This document shows positions 1 through 7,028 of a DNA stretch of 9,927 nt, in pieces. The position numbers and the translations under genes are program-made. Source of the stretch: Bifidobacterium breve (GTDB lineage: Bacteria; Actinomycetota; Actinomycetes; Nanopelagicales; Nanopelagicaceae). Positions within the stretch are counted from its first letter, which is position 1. Every line of letters starts with the position of its first letter. Location: contig CALPKA020000011.1 in assembly GCA_943324025.2 (NCBI GenBank), forward strand, positions 1 through 9,927, written 5' to 3'. The notes beneath the pieces are model-generated. The model was not told where the DNA came from, ran no database searches, and saw only the letters and a list, made by a program, of their open reading frames with translations.

Positions 1-1072
1 AGCCGAGACTATTAATCGCAGAGCTACCAAAGAAGCCAAGTGATAAACAGCCCCATAATCCACCAACTAAGTGAACACCCACTACATCTAAGGAGTCATC
101 AAAGTTAAATAGATACTTTAAGCCAACCGCCAGTGCGCATAAAATTCCAGCAATTAAACCAATCATCACTGCTGCCCATGGTGCTACAAATGCACATGCT
201 GGTGTAATTGCAACTAATCCCGCCACTGCTCCAGATGCCACACCTAATGAGGTTGGATGCCCATCACGAATCTTTTCAACTAGTAACCAACCCAGCGCGG
301 CTGCTGCGGTTGCAACTTGGGTATTAAGTAGTGCTAACGCTGCTGTGCCATTGGCACCAAGGGCTGAGCCAGCATTAAAGCCAAACCAACCAAACCAGAG
401 TAAACCAGCACCAATTAAAACCAATGGTAAAGAGTGTGGGCGCATAGATTCTCGGCGCCAACCAACTCTGCGACCTAAAATAATTGCCATAGCTAAACCA
501 GCTGCGCCAGCATTAATGTGAACTGCAGTTCCGCCTGCAAAATCTTGCACGCCTCTTGCTGCTAAGAAGCCTGCTCCAGTTACGGTATCGCCAACCTTGT
601 TACCAAAGGCAAAAACCCAGTGTGCTACTGGGAAATAAACCACTGTTACCCAGATTGTTACGAAAACCGCCCATGCAGTGAACTTGGTTCGATCAGCAAT
701 CGCACCTGAAATTAATGCAGGAGTAATAATGGCAAACATCAATTGAAATGCTGCAAATGCTAATAATGGAATTGGGTAATCTCCACCATTATTAGTTAAC
801 TCATTTACTGCACTTCCTAATCCAGATAATGAAAACTCGCCATACCATTGTGAGTTTGCTTCATATCCAAAAGCGAGTTTGAAGCCGTAGATAACCCAGA
901 GCACACTTACTATTCCGATAGTTACCATCGACATTAACATCATGTTCAAAACACTCTTAGCGCGAACCATTCCGCCATAAAAAAGTGCCAAACCTGGTGT
1001 CATTAAAAGTACTAATGCTGTACTAGCTAATACCCACGCGGTATCGCCAGTGTTTAAAACCATTTCTGTCAT
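1..1072 (-). CDS. amt: Ammonium transporter Amt (3' end cut by window edge)
   Basis: Inner-membrane channel of the Amt/MEP/Rh family that brings ammonium into the cell. The 357 visible residues begin MTEMVLNTGDTAWVLASTAL and hold most of the 11 helices expected of the family; roughly the last 70-90 residues lie beyond base 1. Family landmarks are all present: the TPGLALFYGGMVR first helix, the AAFQLMFAIITPALI pore segment, DFAGGTAVHINAG with Asp177 and His185, and DVVGVHLVGGLWG with His334. The two histidines match the twin-His pair of E. coli AmtB (His168, His318), 149 residues apart here against 150 there. ATG at 1072 is preceded by GGAG (1078-1081) with a 5-nt spacer. It follows ftsY in the same direction after 159 bp. 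In Streptomyces this gene is followed by glnB/glnK and glnD, which would lie beyond this window. Likely nitrogen-regulated, given the upstream GlnR-like sites. Confidence 0.96.
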   Translation of the reverse strand, partial: MTEMVLNTGDTAWVLASTALVLLMTPGLALFYGGMVRAKSVLNMMLMSMVTIGIVSVLWVIYGFKLAFGYEANSQWYGEFSLSGLGSAVNELTNNGGDYPIPLLAFAAFQLMFAIITPALISGAIADRTKFTAWAVFVTIWVTVVYFPVAHWVFAFGNKVGDTVTGAGFLAARGVQDFAGGTAVHINAGAAGLAMAIILGRRVGWRRESMRPHSLPLVLIGAGLLWFGWFGFNAGSALGANGTAALALLNTQVATAAAALGWLLVEKIRDGHPTSLGVASGAVAGLVAITPACAFVAPWAAVMIGLIAGILCALAVGLKYLFNFDDSLDVVGVHLVGGLWGCLSLGFFGSSAINSLG

Positions 1073-1136
1073 ATGTTCTCCAGTAGTCAGTATCTGCTGC
1101 TCGCAGAATTGAAAAAATTGGGAAACCTCGCCTTTG

Positions 1137-1153
1137 AGATAGGAAAACTATCT
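1137..1153. repeat. Perfect inverted repeat AGATAG-N5-CTATCT in amt leader
   Basis: Six-base perfect arms (1137-1142 and 1148-1153) are separated by GAAAA, centred about 73 bp upstream of the amt start and about 47 bp downstream of the nearer GlnR-like site. The 17-bp size fits a dimeric regulator's operator. The arms are too short and A+T-rich, and no T-run follows, for a terminator. It differs from the AmtR motif, whose half-sites have the opposite order (CTAT-N6-ATAG). What binds it, if anything, is unknown. Confidence 0.35.
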
Positions 1154-1184
1154 ATTGCTTGAGTTAAATCAGGGGGCTTTTCAA

Positions 1185-1231
1185 GTTTCTATTGGGTGAC
1201 AGAACTGCCCCAATTGTTAAAAGTATGTTAC
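1185..1231 (-). promoter_or_regulatory. Two GlnR-box-like sites upstream of amt
   Basis: Read on the minus strand, 1200 to 1185 is GTCAC-n6-GAAAC, an exact match to the a/b half-site pair of the actinobacterial GlnR consensus (gTnAC-n6-GaAAC). A second, weaker copy, GTAAC-n6-TTAAC, lies at 1231 to 1216, directly after the ftsY stop codon. The two copies begin 31 bp apart, close to three helical turns, whereas classical tandem GlnR sites repeat every 22 bp. GlnR controls amt in Streptomyces and mycobacteria, so the position fits. That GlnR exists in this organism and binds here is inference. The region also holds a 6-bp inverted repeat, ATTGGG/CCCAAT (1191-1196 and 1209-1214). I found no convincing -35/-10 pair for amt. 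Confidence 0.45.
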
Positions 1232-2068
1232 TTACTCCAGCAGGCCTTCAATAAAGCGCTCAGCATCAAAGGGTGCCAGATCTGAAATCTGCTCCCCAGA
1301 GCCAATGTATTTGATTGGTAAACCAAACTCCTTTTCAACCGCCATTCCGACTCCACCCTTGGCACTTCCATCTAATTTTGTAATTATCAAACCAGTGACT
1401 CCAACTGCTTCTATAAATACTCGGGCCTGATTCATTCCATTTTGTCCTGTAGTCGCATCTATCACCAACAAAACTTCATCAACAGGCGATAACTTCTCAA
1501 TAACTCGAAGTACCTTGCCTAACTCCTGCATTAAATTTTCTTTAGTGTGTAGGCGACCGGCGGTATCTACAACCAAATAATCAATCTGATCTTCCTTTGC
1601 CTTTGTAATTGCAGAAAATGCTACAGATGCTGGATCTGCGTTACTTTCACCATGGACCACCTCAACACCGATTCGATCTGCCCAAGTTTGAAGCTGTTCC
1701 ACCGCAGCAGCACGAAAAGTATCTGCTGCAGCCAACAAGATAGTTTTTTTCTCACTCTTAAGCTGGTACGCCAACTTAGCTGTTGAGGTAGTTTTTCCAG
1801 TCCCATTTACACCAACGACCAATATTGTATTTGTTCGTCCTGGCGTGAATTTAATGCTTCGATCATCTTTGCTAAGCCATTTTTTAACCTCAGCCATTAT
1901 TGCCTCTTTAGCATCTTCAGGCTTGGTGGTTTTAGCCATTGTAATCAATTCATCAGTTAACTTAACTCCAAGATCAGATTCAATTAGGCTGCCTCGAATC
2001 TCTTCCCATTCATTATCTGAGACTGAACCAGATTTTATTGCATTAAATAAACGCTTAAACAAACTCAT
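1232..2068 (-). CDS. ftsY: Signal recognition particle receptor FtsY, minimal NG form
   Basis: GTPase that receives SRP-ribosome complexes at the membrane and hands them to the Sec translocon. The 278 residues are essentially only the N domain (about 1-75) and G domain (about 78-278). Visible motifs are the P-loop GVNGTGKTT (86-94), DTFRAAA (116-122), DTAGR (168-172), TKLD (230-233) and GSGE (256-259, usually G[VT]GE). The acidic A domain of E. coli FtsY and the N-terminal transmembrane segment found in some actinobacterial FtsY are absent. The first residues, MSLFKRLFNAIKSG, could form an amphipathic membrane-binding helix; this is inference. ATG at 2068 lies 7 bp after the smc stop, without a clear Shine-Dalgarno sequence, so translation is probably coupled to smc. 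Its partner Ffh is not in the window; DTFRAAA and the lack of an M domain favour FtsY over Ffh. Confidence 0.97.
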   Translation of the reverse strand: MSLFKRLFNAIKSGSVSDNEWEEIRGSLIESDLGVKLTDELITMAKTTKPEDAKEAIMAEVKKWLSKDDRSIKFTPGRTNTILVVGVNGTGKTTSTAKLAYQLKSEKKTILLAAADTFRAAAVEQLQTWADRIGVEVVHGESNADPASVAFSAITKAKEDQIDYLVVDTAGRLHTKENLMQELGKVLRVIEKLSPVDEVLLVIDATTGQNGMNQARVFIEAVGVTGLIITKLDGSAKGGVGMAVEKEFGLPIKYIGSGEQISDLAPFDAERFIEGLLE

Positions 2069-2075
2069 TTATATC

Positions 2076-5000
2076 TTAAGAAACTGCATCAACTTCGCGA
2101 ATACGTTGAGAAATAACTTCACTGACGCCATCGCCTCTCATGGTAACGCCATACAAAGCATCGGCAATTTCCATAGTTCTCTTTTGGTGAGTAATAATGA
2201 TTAATTGTGATTTTTCGCGTAGCTCTTCGAAGACACCAAGTAATCTTCCTAAGTTTGTATCATCTAGTGCAGCCTCAACCTCATCCATTACATAAAACGG
2301 TGAAGGTCTTGCTTTAAATATAGCAATCAACAGGGCGACTGCAACCAATGATCGCTCACCTCCTGAAAGCAGTGACAAGCGTTTAACTCTTTTTCCTGGC
2401 GGCCTTGCTTCAACATCAACTCCAGAAGTCAACATATCTGAAGGGTTGGTAAGAATTAATCTGCCATCTCCACCTGGGAATAGTCGAGCAAATACTTGCT
2501 CAAACTCTCGAGCAGTATCCTCATAAGCTTCGGTAAAGATCTGTTGAACTCTGTCATCAACCTCTTTGATGATATCCAATAGATCCTTTTTAGTTTTCTT
2601 AAGGTCCTCTAATTGTTCAGCCAAATAGCGCAATCGCTCTTCAAGTGATGTGTACTCTTCAAGAGCAAGCGGATTAATTTTTCCAAGAAGTGTAAGAGAC
2701 CTCTCAGCTTGTGCTAACCGCTTTTCCTGTTGATCGCGACGATATGGGATCAAATCCCCCGGAACAAATTCACCTTGCTCATTTTCATAAAATGTTGGAA
2801 CATCATTTGCTGGACCGTACTCATTTAGCAAAGTTGCAACATCAACGCCCAACTCCTCAACCGCTTTATTTTCTAGTTGCTCAATTCTCAACCTTTGTTC
2901 GGCTCTTGCGATCTCATCTCTGTGAACACTTGAGGTTAATCGCTCTAATTCAATCGCCAGCTCGCGGCCAATAGTTCTTAAACTAAGAATTTCACCTTCT
3001 CGATCAGATCTAGACCCTTCTAAACGCTCGCGCTCTGCCCCTGCCTTAGAAATAGAGGATTCGATTTGGATCAATGCTTCATAGGCTGTGTCGGCAATTT
3101 CTTGCGCTGTGATCGCAGCTTGCGCACGATTTTCGCGACGTGAAATAGATTTCGAAGCAGCTTCACGCTCTGCATTTGCTTGGTTCTCAAGTGCCATTGC
3201 ACGATGAGATATAGCATCTTTACGTTCTTCAATTGTTCGAAGGCTTAATCTTGCTTCAACCTCTTTTGACCTAGCTCCAGAAACTTGAGATCTAAGATCT
3301 TCTAGCTTTGTTAGATCTGGCTCCATTGGAGTCTGATGAGATTCAAATTGCGCGATAGCTGCTGCAAGATCTCGTTCATCAAATGTGCGTTGTTCAACTG
3401 CGGCATCAAGTGAAGTGATTACTCGATCCAACTCCTCACCAGTGTTTTTAACATTTTGACCTGCAATTGTTAGCTGCTCAGCAAATCCAGTCATAGCTGC
3501 ATCAGAATCATTCAAACGCGCCAGAACCAACTCGTATTCACGATTAACAGAGTTAAATCGCTCTTGGGATGTGCTTAATTCAAATTTTATTCGATCACAA
3601 TCAGCTGAAACTTTTGAAACCTCTGCCTCACAATTTGAGCTCAAAATAGATATCTTTTCAATTAAATCAAGATTATTAGATTGTGCTACTAGATCGGTAA
3701 TCTCCTTGAAAGCAGTTAATCTGCCCAATGAACCAGCTCTTAATTTTTCAGTTGATTGTAACTTCTCGCTTAAAACCTTTAAATCACCTTCAGCAGCTTT
3801 TAAGTCAATCTTTAAACGATTGAACTCGCCATCTAATCCAGGTTCAGATGAAGCAAGTGATGAAATTTGAGTTTCAATTAAAGCGAAAGATTCTCTATAA
3901 CCCTTCAATCGATTCTCAGCAGACTCCTTTGCATTTGATAATCTATTTATTTCACCTGATGTTGCATCAATTCTTGAGCGAAGTCCATTGATATGGCCCT
4001 CTTGTCTTGCTGTGCCCTCGCGTTGATCAGCAATAGCACGTAACGAAGCCGAGACACGATTTTCTTCAAGTGCTAACTGTTCTTCAATTGCCTTAAGAGA
4101 ATTTGAATCAATCTGCAACTGTTCTTGTGAAGATCTAACCTGCGAACTTAACTCTGACTCTTCTTGCCGCAGAAGTATTGCTTCGTCCTCTAATGCTTTT
4201 GGATCGCGCCCAACAGCTTTAGCCTCTTCAGCCTCTTCAGCTAAAAACCTGGCGCGCTCTGAAGCTAGATTTTGAATACCTCTAATTTGTTCTCGCTGAG
4301 CGGTGAGTCTATAGAAATTTTCTTGAGCCGAGATTAATTGTGGATTCTCACTTGCAGCAATTGCATCAAGTTCAACTTCACGCGCCCTTGCGGTATTTAG
4401 TTCAAGTTCAACTTGTTCCTTGCGACCGCGCAATACATTCTCATCTGCAACTTCAACTTCCATCTCAGATCTCATTCGAGTTAAATCATCGGCAAGTAAT
4501 CGAAGTCGGGAATCTCGCACATCAGATTGAATTACCGAAGCTTTCTTTGCAACCTCTGCTTGCTTGCCAAGCGGTCTTAATTGGCGACGAAGTTCAACCG
4601 TTAAATCTTGAATACGAGCAAGATTAGTTTGCATGGAATCTAATTTACGCAGCGCCTTTTCTTTTCGTTTACGGTGCTTTAAAACTCCTGCCGCCTCTTC
4701 AATAAAGGCCCGGCGCTCCTCTGGGTTTGCTAGCAAAATTGCATCTAGTTGGCCTTGTCCAACAATTACATGCATCTCTCTACCAATACCGCTATCACTT
4801 AACAACTCTTGAATATCTAACAACCTAGTTGTTTCGCCATTTAACAAATATTCAGATGAACCATTTCGGAATAAAACACGAGTAATTGTTACCTCAGAAA
4901 AATCGATTGGTAGAACACCATCTGCATTATCAATAGTTACTGAAACCTCAGCACGACCCAGTGGTGCTCGACCTGAAGTACCGGCGAAAATTACATCTTC

Positions 5001-5183
5001 CATCTTTCCACCGCGTAAGGATTTGGCTCCCTGTTCACCCATTACCCAGGAGAGGGCATCAACAACATTTGATTTTCCAGATCCATTTGGGCCAACCACG
5101 CAGGTAATACCCTGCTCAAAATTTAAGGTGGTGGAGGAGGCGAAAGATTTGAACCCCTTAAGGTTCATACTTTTTAGATACAT
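2076..5183 (-). CDS. smc: Chromosome condensation ATPase Smc, lacking a recognisable hinge domain
   Basis: SMC-family ATPase that compacts and helps segregate the chromosome, normally as a dimer with ScpA and ScpB. The start MYLKSMNLKGFKSFAS is standard for the family. The N-terminal head carries Walker A GPNGSGKSN (31-39) and the Q-loop VGQGQLD (141-147); the C-terminal head carries the signature LSGGE (939-943), Walker B FYVMDEVE (963-970, Asp967-Glu968) and the D-loop LDD (973-975). Between the heads is almost continuous charged coiled coil. The protein has 1035 residues against about 1170-1200 for usual bacterial Smc. The deficit falls at the middle: no globular hinge with its glycine-rich motifs is found, and the N-arm (about 170-492) and C-arm (about 530-850) meet through a short linker. 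The frame is open throughout, so this is not a frameshift. The gene starts 55 bp after mutM, with GAGG 8 nt before the ATG. Confidence 0.95.
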   Translation of the reverse strand: MYLKSMNLKGFKSFASSTTLNFEQGITCVVGPNGSGKSNVVDALSWVMGEQGAKSLRGGKMEDVIFAGTSGRAPLGRAEVSVTIDNADGVLPIDFSEVTITRVLFRNGSSEYLLNGETTRLLDIQELLSDSGIGREMHVIVGQGQLDAILLANPEERRAFIEEAAGVLKHRKRKEKALRKLDSMQTNLARIQDLTVELRRQLRPLGKQAEVAKKASVIQSDVRDSRLRLLADDLTRMRSEMEVEVADENVLRGRKEQVELELNTARAREVELDAIAASENPQLISAQENFYRLTAQREQIRGIQNLASERARFLAEEAEEAKAVGRDPKALEDEAILLRQEESELSSQVRSSQEQLQIDSNSLKAIEEQLALEENRVSASLRAIADQREGTARQEGHINGLRSRIDATSGEINRLSNAKESAENRLKGYRESFALIETQISSLASSEPGLDGEFNRLKIDLKAAEGDLKVLSEKLQSTEKLRAGSLGRLTAFKEITDLVAQSNNLDLIEKISILSSNCEAEVSKVSADCDRIKFELSTSQERFNSVNREYELVLARLNDSDAAMTGFAEQLTIAGQNVKNTGEELDRVITSLDAAVEQRTFDERDLAAAIAQFESHQTPMEPDLTKLEDLRSQVSGARSKEVEARLSLRTIEERKDAISHRAMALENQANAEREAASKSISRRENRAQAAITAQEIADTAYEALIQIESSISKAGAERERLEGSRSDREGEILSLRTIGRELAIELERLTSSVHRDEIARAEQRLRIEQLENKAVEELGVDVATLLNEYGPANDVPTFYENEQGEFVPGDLIPYRRDQQEKRLAQAERSLTLLGKINPLALEEYTSLEERLRYLAEQLEDLKKTKKDLLDIIKEVDDRVQQIFTEAYEDTAREFEQVFARLFPGGDGRLILTNPSDMLTSGVDVEARPPGKRVKRLSLLSGGERSLVAVALLIAIFKARPSPFYVMDEVEAALDDTNLGRLLGVFEELREKSQLIIITHQKRTMEIADALYGVTMRGDGVSEVISQRIREVDAVS

Positions 5184-5238
5184 GGCTTCGCCCTCATAGG
5201 CGCAAACCTATCTAAAAACCACCAAAAAACATCGCTAC

Positions 5239-6078
5239 CTACCGTTGGCAACGCGGGCAAAAGTGAGAAGATCGATTTGCAAAGGCGATCCTGTGGATAG
5301 CACTGCCACATCTTGAACATGGCTGGCCCTGTTGGCCATATACCTGTAAAGACCTAGAAAAATATCCACTTTCGCCATTTACATTTTTATACTGCTCATC
5401 AAATGATGTTCCACCAGATTTAATGGCTAATTTCATAACAGATTTGGCTGAGGATATAACTTTCTTGACCTCAACCTCTGATAAATCTTCGCAGATGATC
5501 TCGGGGTGGATTTTAGATCGCCATAACGCCTCATCTGCATAAATATTTCCAATTCCACTTAAAACCTCTTGATTTAATATTGCGCTCTTAATTGAACAAC
5601 GTTTTTGCCGAATTTTGCTGACAACACTTTTTAAATCAAAATTATCTTCAAATGGATCAAATGCAATGTGTCTTACGCTGGTAGGGATTCCTTCAGATGA
5701 CTCCTCAACTGAAAGCCAACCAAAGGTTCTTTGATCAATAAATCTAATCTCATCTTTGCTGGTTCGATTTAGCTTTCCGCCTAACCTTAATCTGGCCCGC
5801 AAATGACTCTGATCGAAGGTGTTGGATTGTTGGACTAATAATTGGCCACTCATCCCCAGGTGCGCCACCAGGACAAAATCTCTATCTAATTCAAACCAAA
5901 GAAACTTACCCCGCCGCTTAACTGCCAAGATCTTTGATCCTGTCACCATCTCTAAGCGCCCAAGTGAGCTTGGTTTTATTGTCCGCCGGTGAAAACTTTC
6001 TGCACCAACAACTTTTTTTCCTACAACATACTGCTCAAGGCCGCGCCTAACAGTTTCAACCTCAGGTAACTCTGGCAT
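5239..6078 (-). CDS. mutM: Formamidopyrimidine-DNA glycosylase (Fpg)
   Basis: Base-excision repair enzyme that removes 8-oxoguanine and formamidopyrimidines from DNA and cuts the resulting abasic site. The 279 residues are full length for the family. The N-terminus MPELPEVETVRRGL supplies the catalytic Pro2 and Glu3 (Pro1 and Glu2 after Met removal). Lys58 in RRGKFLWF, the HLGMSG loop (73-78) with intercalating Met76, and Arg117 and Phe119 in DQRTFG are the expected DNA-binding residues. The helix-two-turn-helix contains SGIGNIYADE (174-183). A C-terminal zinc finger is formed by Cys254, Cys257, Cys274 and Cys277, with the conserved Arg269 before it. The MPELPE start distinguishes it from Nei glycosylases in most Actinobacteria. 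It lies 14 bp after rnc and upstream of smc, as in other Actinobacteria, and is probably co-transcribed with both. Confidence 0.97.
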   Translation of the reverse strand: MPELPEVETVRRGLEQYVVGKKVVGAESFHRRTIKPSSLGRLEMVTGSKILAVKRRGKFLWFELDRDFVLVAHLGMSGQLLVQQSNTFDQSHLRARLRLGGKLNRTSKDEIRFIDQRTFGWLSVEESSEGIPTSVRHIAFDPFEDNFDLKSVVSKIRQKRCSIKSAILNQEVLSGIGNIYADEALWRSKIHPEIICEDLSEVEVKKVISSAKSVMKLAIKSGGTSFDEQYKNVNGESGYFSRSLQVYGQQGQPCSRCGSAIHRIAFANRSSHFCPRCQR

Positions 6079-6092
6079 TAATTCTCAGATTA

Positions 6093-6779
6093 TTACTTCT
6101 TATTTAATCTACTGCTCAAATGTTCATGGGCAAGTTTTGCAGCAGATTGTTCTGCTTCGCGCTTACTCTTTCCTTGACCGGTTGGAAATCGCTCACTACC
6201 AACTAATGCGGTAGCGATAAAACTTTTATCATGATCTGGACCTGATTCACTGATCTCATACTCAGGCGATGCCAAATTCATACTTGCTGCCAGCTCCTGT
6301 AACGCAGTCTTTGCATCCAAGGCGGCCCCTAAAGTTAAAACTGAATCCAACGAAGGTTTCATCCAATTCAAAATAATTTCTGCAGTTTTTTCATAACCGT
6401 GTTGTAGATAAATTGCTCCAACTAGTGCCTCAAGAGAATCTGCAAGAATTGAATTCTTATCTCGACCATTAGTTGATTCTTCGCCCTTACCAATTCGCAA
6501 ATGAGAACCCAATTTTATTTCTCTGGCAATTTGTGCCAAGGCTTTCATATTGACTACACCTGATCGAAGTGGACTTAATCGACTCTCATCTAAATCTGGA
6601 AATTTCTTATAAAGCTCCTCTGTAACAATTAACCCCAAAACAGAATCGCCTAAAAACTCTAAACGCTCATTTGTTGGAATTCCACCTGCTTCGTATGAGA
6701 ACGAGCGATGTGTTAAAGCAAGTTCAAGCAACTCTTCCTTAACCGAAATTCCGAGTTGCTCGGTTAGGTCAGAGTACAG
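6093..6779 (-). CDS. rnc: Ribonuclease III, probable CTG start
   Basis: Double-strand-specific endoribonuclease that processes rRNA precursors and other structured RNAs. The signature NERLEFLGDSVLG and the second acidic motif ILADSLEALVG form the active site; a double-stranded RNA-binding domain follows a short linker and occupies the last 75 or so residues. No ATG or GTG is in frame. The first conventional start is TTG at 6731, giving 212 residues, but it would remove the conserved first helix: the in-frame codons before it read LTEQLGISVKEELLELALTHRS, which lines up with LQRKLGYTF...LLQQALTHRS of E. coli. I therefore place the start at CTG 6779, 1 nt after the rpmF stop and 6 nt after a GAGG. 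This gives 228 residues, and the catalytic acids fall at Glu38, Asp45, Asp114 and Glu117, the E. coli numbers. Function is certain; the start is not. Confidence 0.93.
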   Translation of the reverse strand: MYSDLTEQLGISVKEELLELALTHRSFSYEAGGIPTNERLEFLGDSVLGLIVTEELYKKFPDLDESRLSPLRSGVVNMKALAQIAREIKLGSHLRIGKGEESTNGRDKNSILADSLEALVGAIYLQHGYEKTAEIILNWMKPSLDSVLTLGAALDAKTALQELAASMNLASPEYEISESGPDHDKSFIATALVGSERFPTGQGKSKREAEQSAAKLAHEHLSSRLNKK

Positions 6780-6780
6780 A

Positions 6781-6954
6781 TTAAACCTCTAGAACCTGAC
6801 GACGGTTATAAGTACCGCAGGTTGGACATGCAGTGTGTTGCAATTTTGGTGATTGGCATTGTTCACATGTTGCTAAGTGAGCAGGAGTTGTTTTCCACAT
6901 GCTTCGGCGAGAGCGAGTACGTGCTCGCGACATTTTTCGCTTTGGAACTGGCAT
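6781..6954 (-). CDS. rpmF: 50S ribosomal protein L32
   Basis: Small protein of the large ribosomal subunit, 57 residues. It begins MPVPKRKMSRARTRSRRSMW, the typical L32 start rich in Arg and Lys, and ends TYNRRQVLEV. Two CxxC pairs, Cys30/Cys33 and Cys43/Cys46, form the zinc ribbon, so this is the zinc-binding form and not the cysteine-free paralogue that some Actinobacteria switch to under zinc limitation. ATG at 6954 follows AAGGAGT (6962-6968) with a good spacer, one of the strongest ribosome binding sites in the window, as expected for a highly expressed gene. It lies 74 bp after the DUF177 gene with its own promoter between, and is followed almost without gap by rnc. The DUF177-rpmF pairing is conserved across bacteria. 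Confidence 0.97.
   Translation of the reverse strand: MPVPKRKMSRARTRSRRSMWKTTPAHLATCEQCQSPKLQHTACPTCGTYNRRQVLEV
6786..6790 (-). promoter_or_regulatory. Ribosome binding site AGAGG supporting the CTG start of rnc
   Basis: AGAGG sits in the last sense codons of rpmF, 6 nt before CTG at 6779. It is the right distance for that start and about 54 nt from the TTG at 6731. The TTG has its own purine-rich stretch (AAGGAAGAG directly before it), so initiation there cannot be ruled out; the conserved upstream protein sequence decides for CTG. Confidence 0.55.
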
Positions 6955-6994
6955 GATCTTTACTCCTTATATGTGCTTTCTGCGTAAGGTGAGA

Positions 6995-7023
6995 ATTATC
7001 TACGAAAAGTTGGAACTTGTAAA
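6995..7023 (-). promoter_or_regulatory. Sigma70-type promoter for rpmF
   Basis: On the minus strand, TTTACA (7023-7018, 5 of 6 matches to TTGACA) is followed after 17 bp by GATAAT (7000-6995, 5 of 6 matches to TATAAT). Transcription would start near 6988, leaving a 5' leader of about 34 nt before rpmF. The promoter fits exactly in the 74-bp gap, 5 bp after the DUF177 stop codon. It would give L32, and probably rnc and the genes beyond, a supply independent of the upstream genes. This is the best promoter-like sequence I found in the window. Confidence 0.65.
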
Positions 7024-7028
7024 AACGA

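Noticed and set aside
1191..1214. ATTGGG-N12-CCCAAT hairpin after ftsY, as its terminator
   Set aside because: No T-run follows on the minus strand (next bases are AGAAACTTG). It overlaps the better-supported GlnR-like site, so I do not call a terminator.
1621..1806. Minus-strand frame of 61 codons inside ftsY
   Set aside because: Lies wholly within ftsY in a shifted frame and covers the P-loop coding region; no sign of an independent gene.
1845..2204. Open plus-strand frame of 119 codons across the ftsY start and smc end
   Set aside because: It is antisense to two certain genes, has no ribosome binding site and no recognisable domain; it mirrors codon choice in the real genes. The same holds for the other plus-strand frames inside smc, coaD, rsmD and recG.
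3594..3716. Rad50-type zinc hook in place of the Smc hinge
   Set aside because: There is no CxxC motif; the two cysteines are eleven residues apart. The heads (LSGGE, DEVEAALDD) are Smc and not Rad50/SbcC.
5196..5211. ATAGG-N6-CCTAT inverted repeat before smc
   Set aside because: Short arms, no link to a promoter or known operator; expected by chance at this length in A+T-rich spacers.
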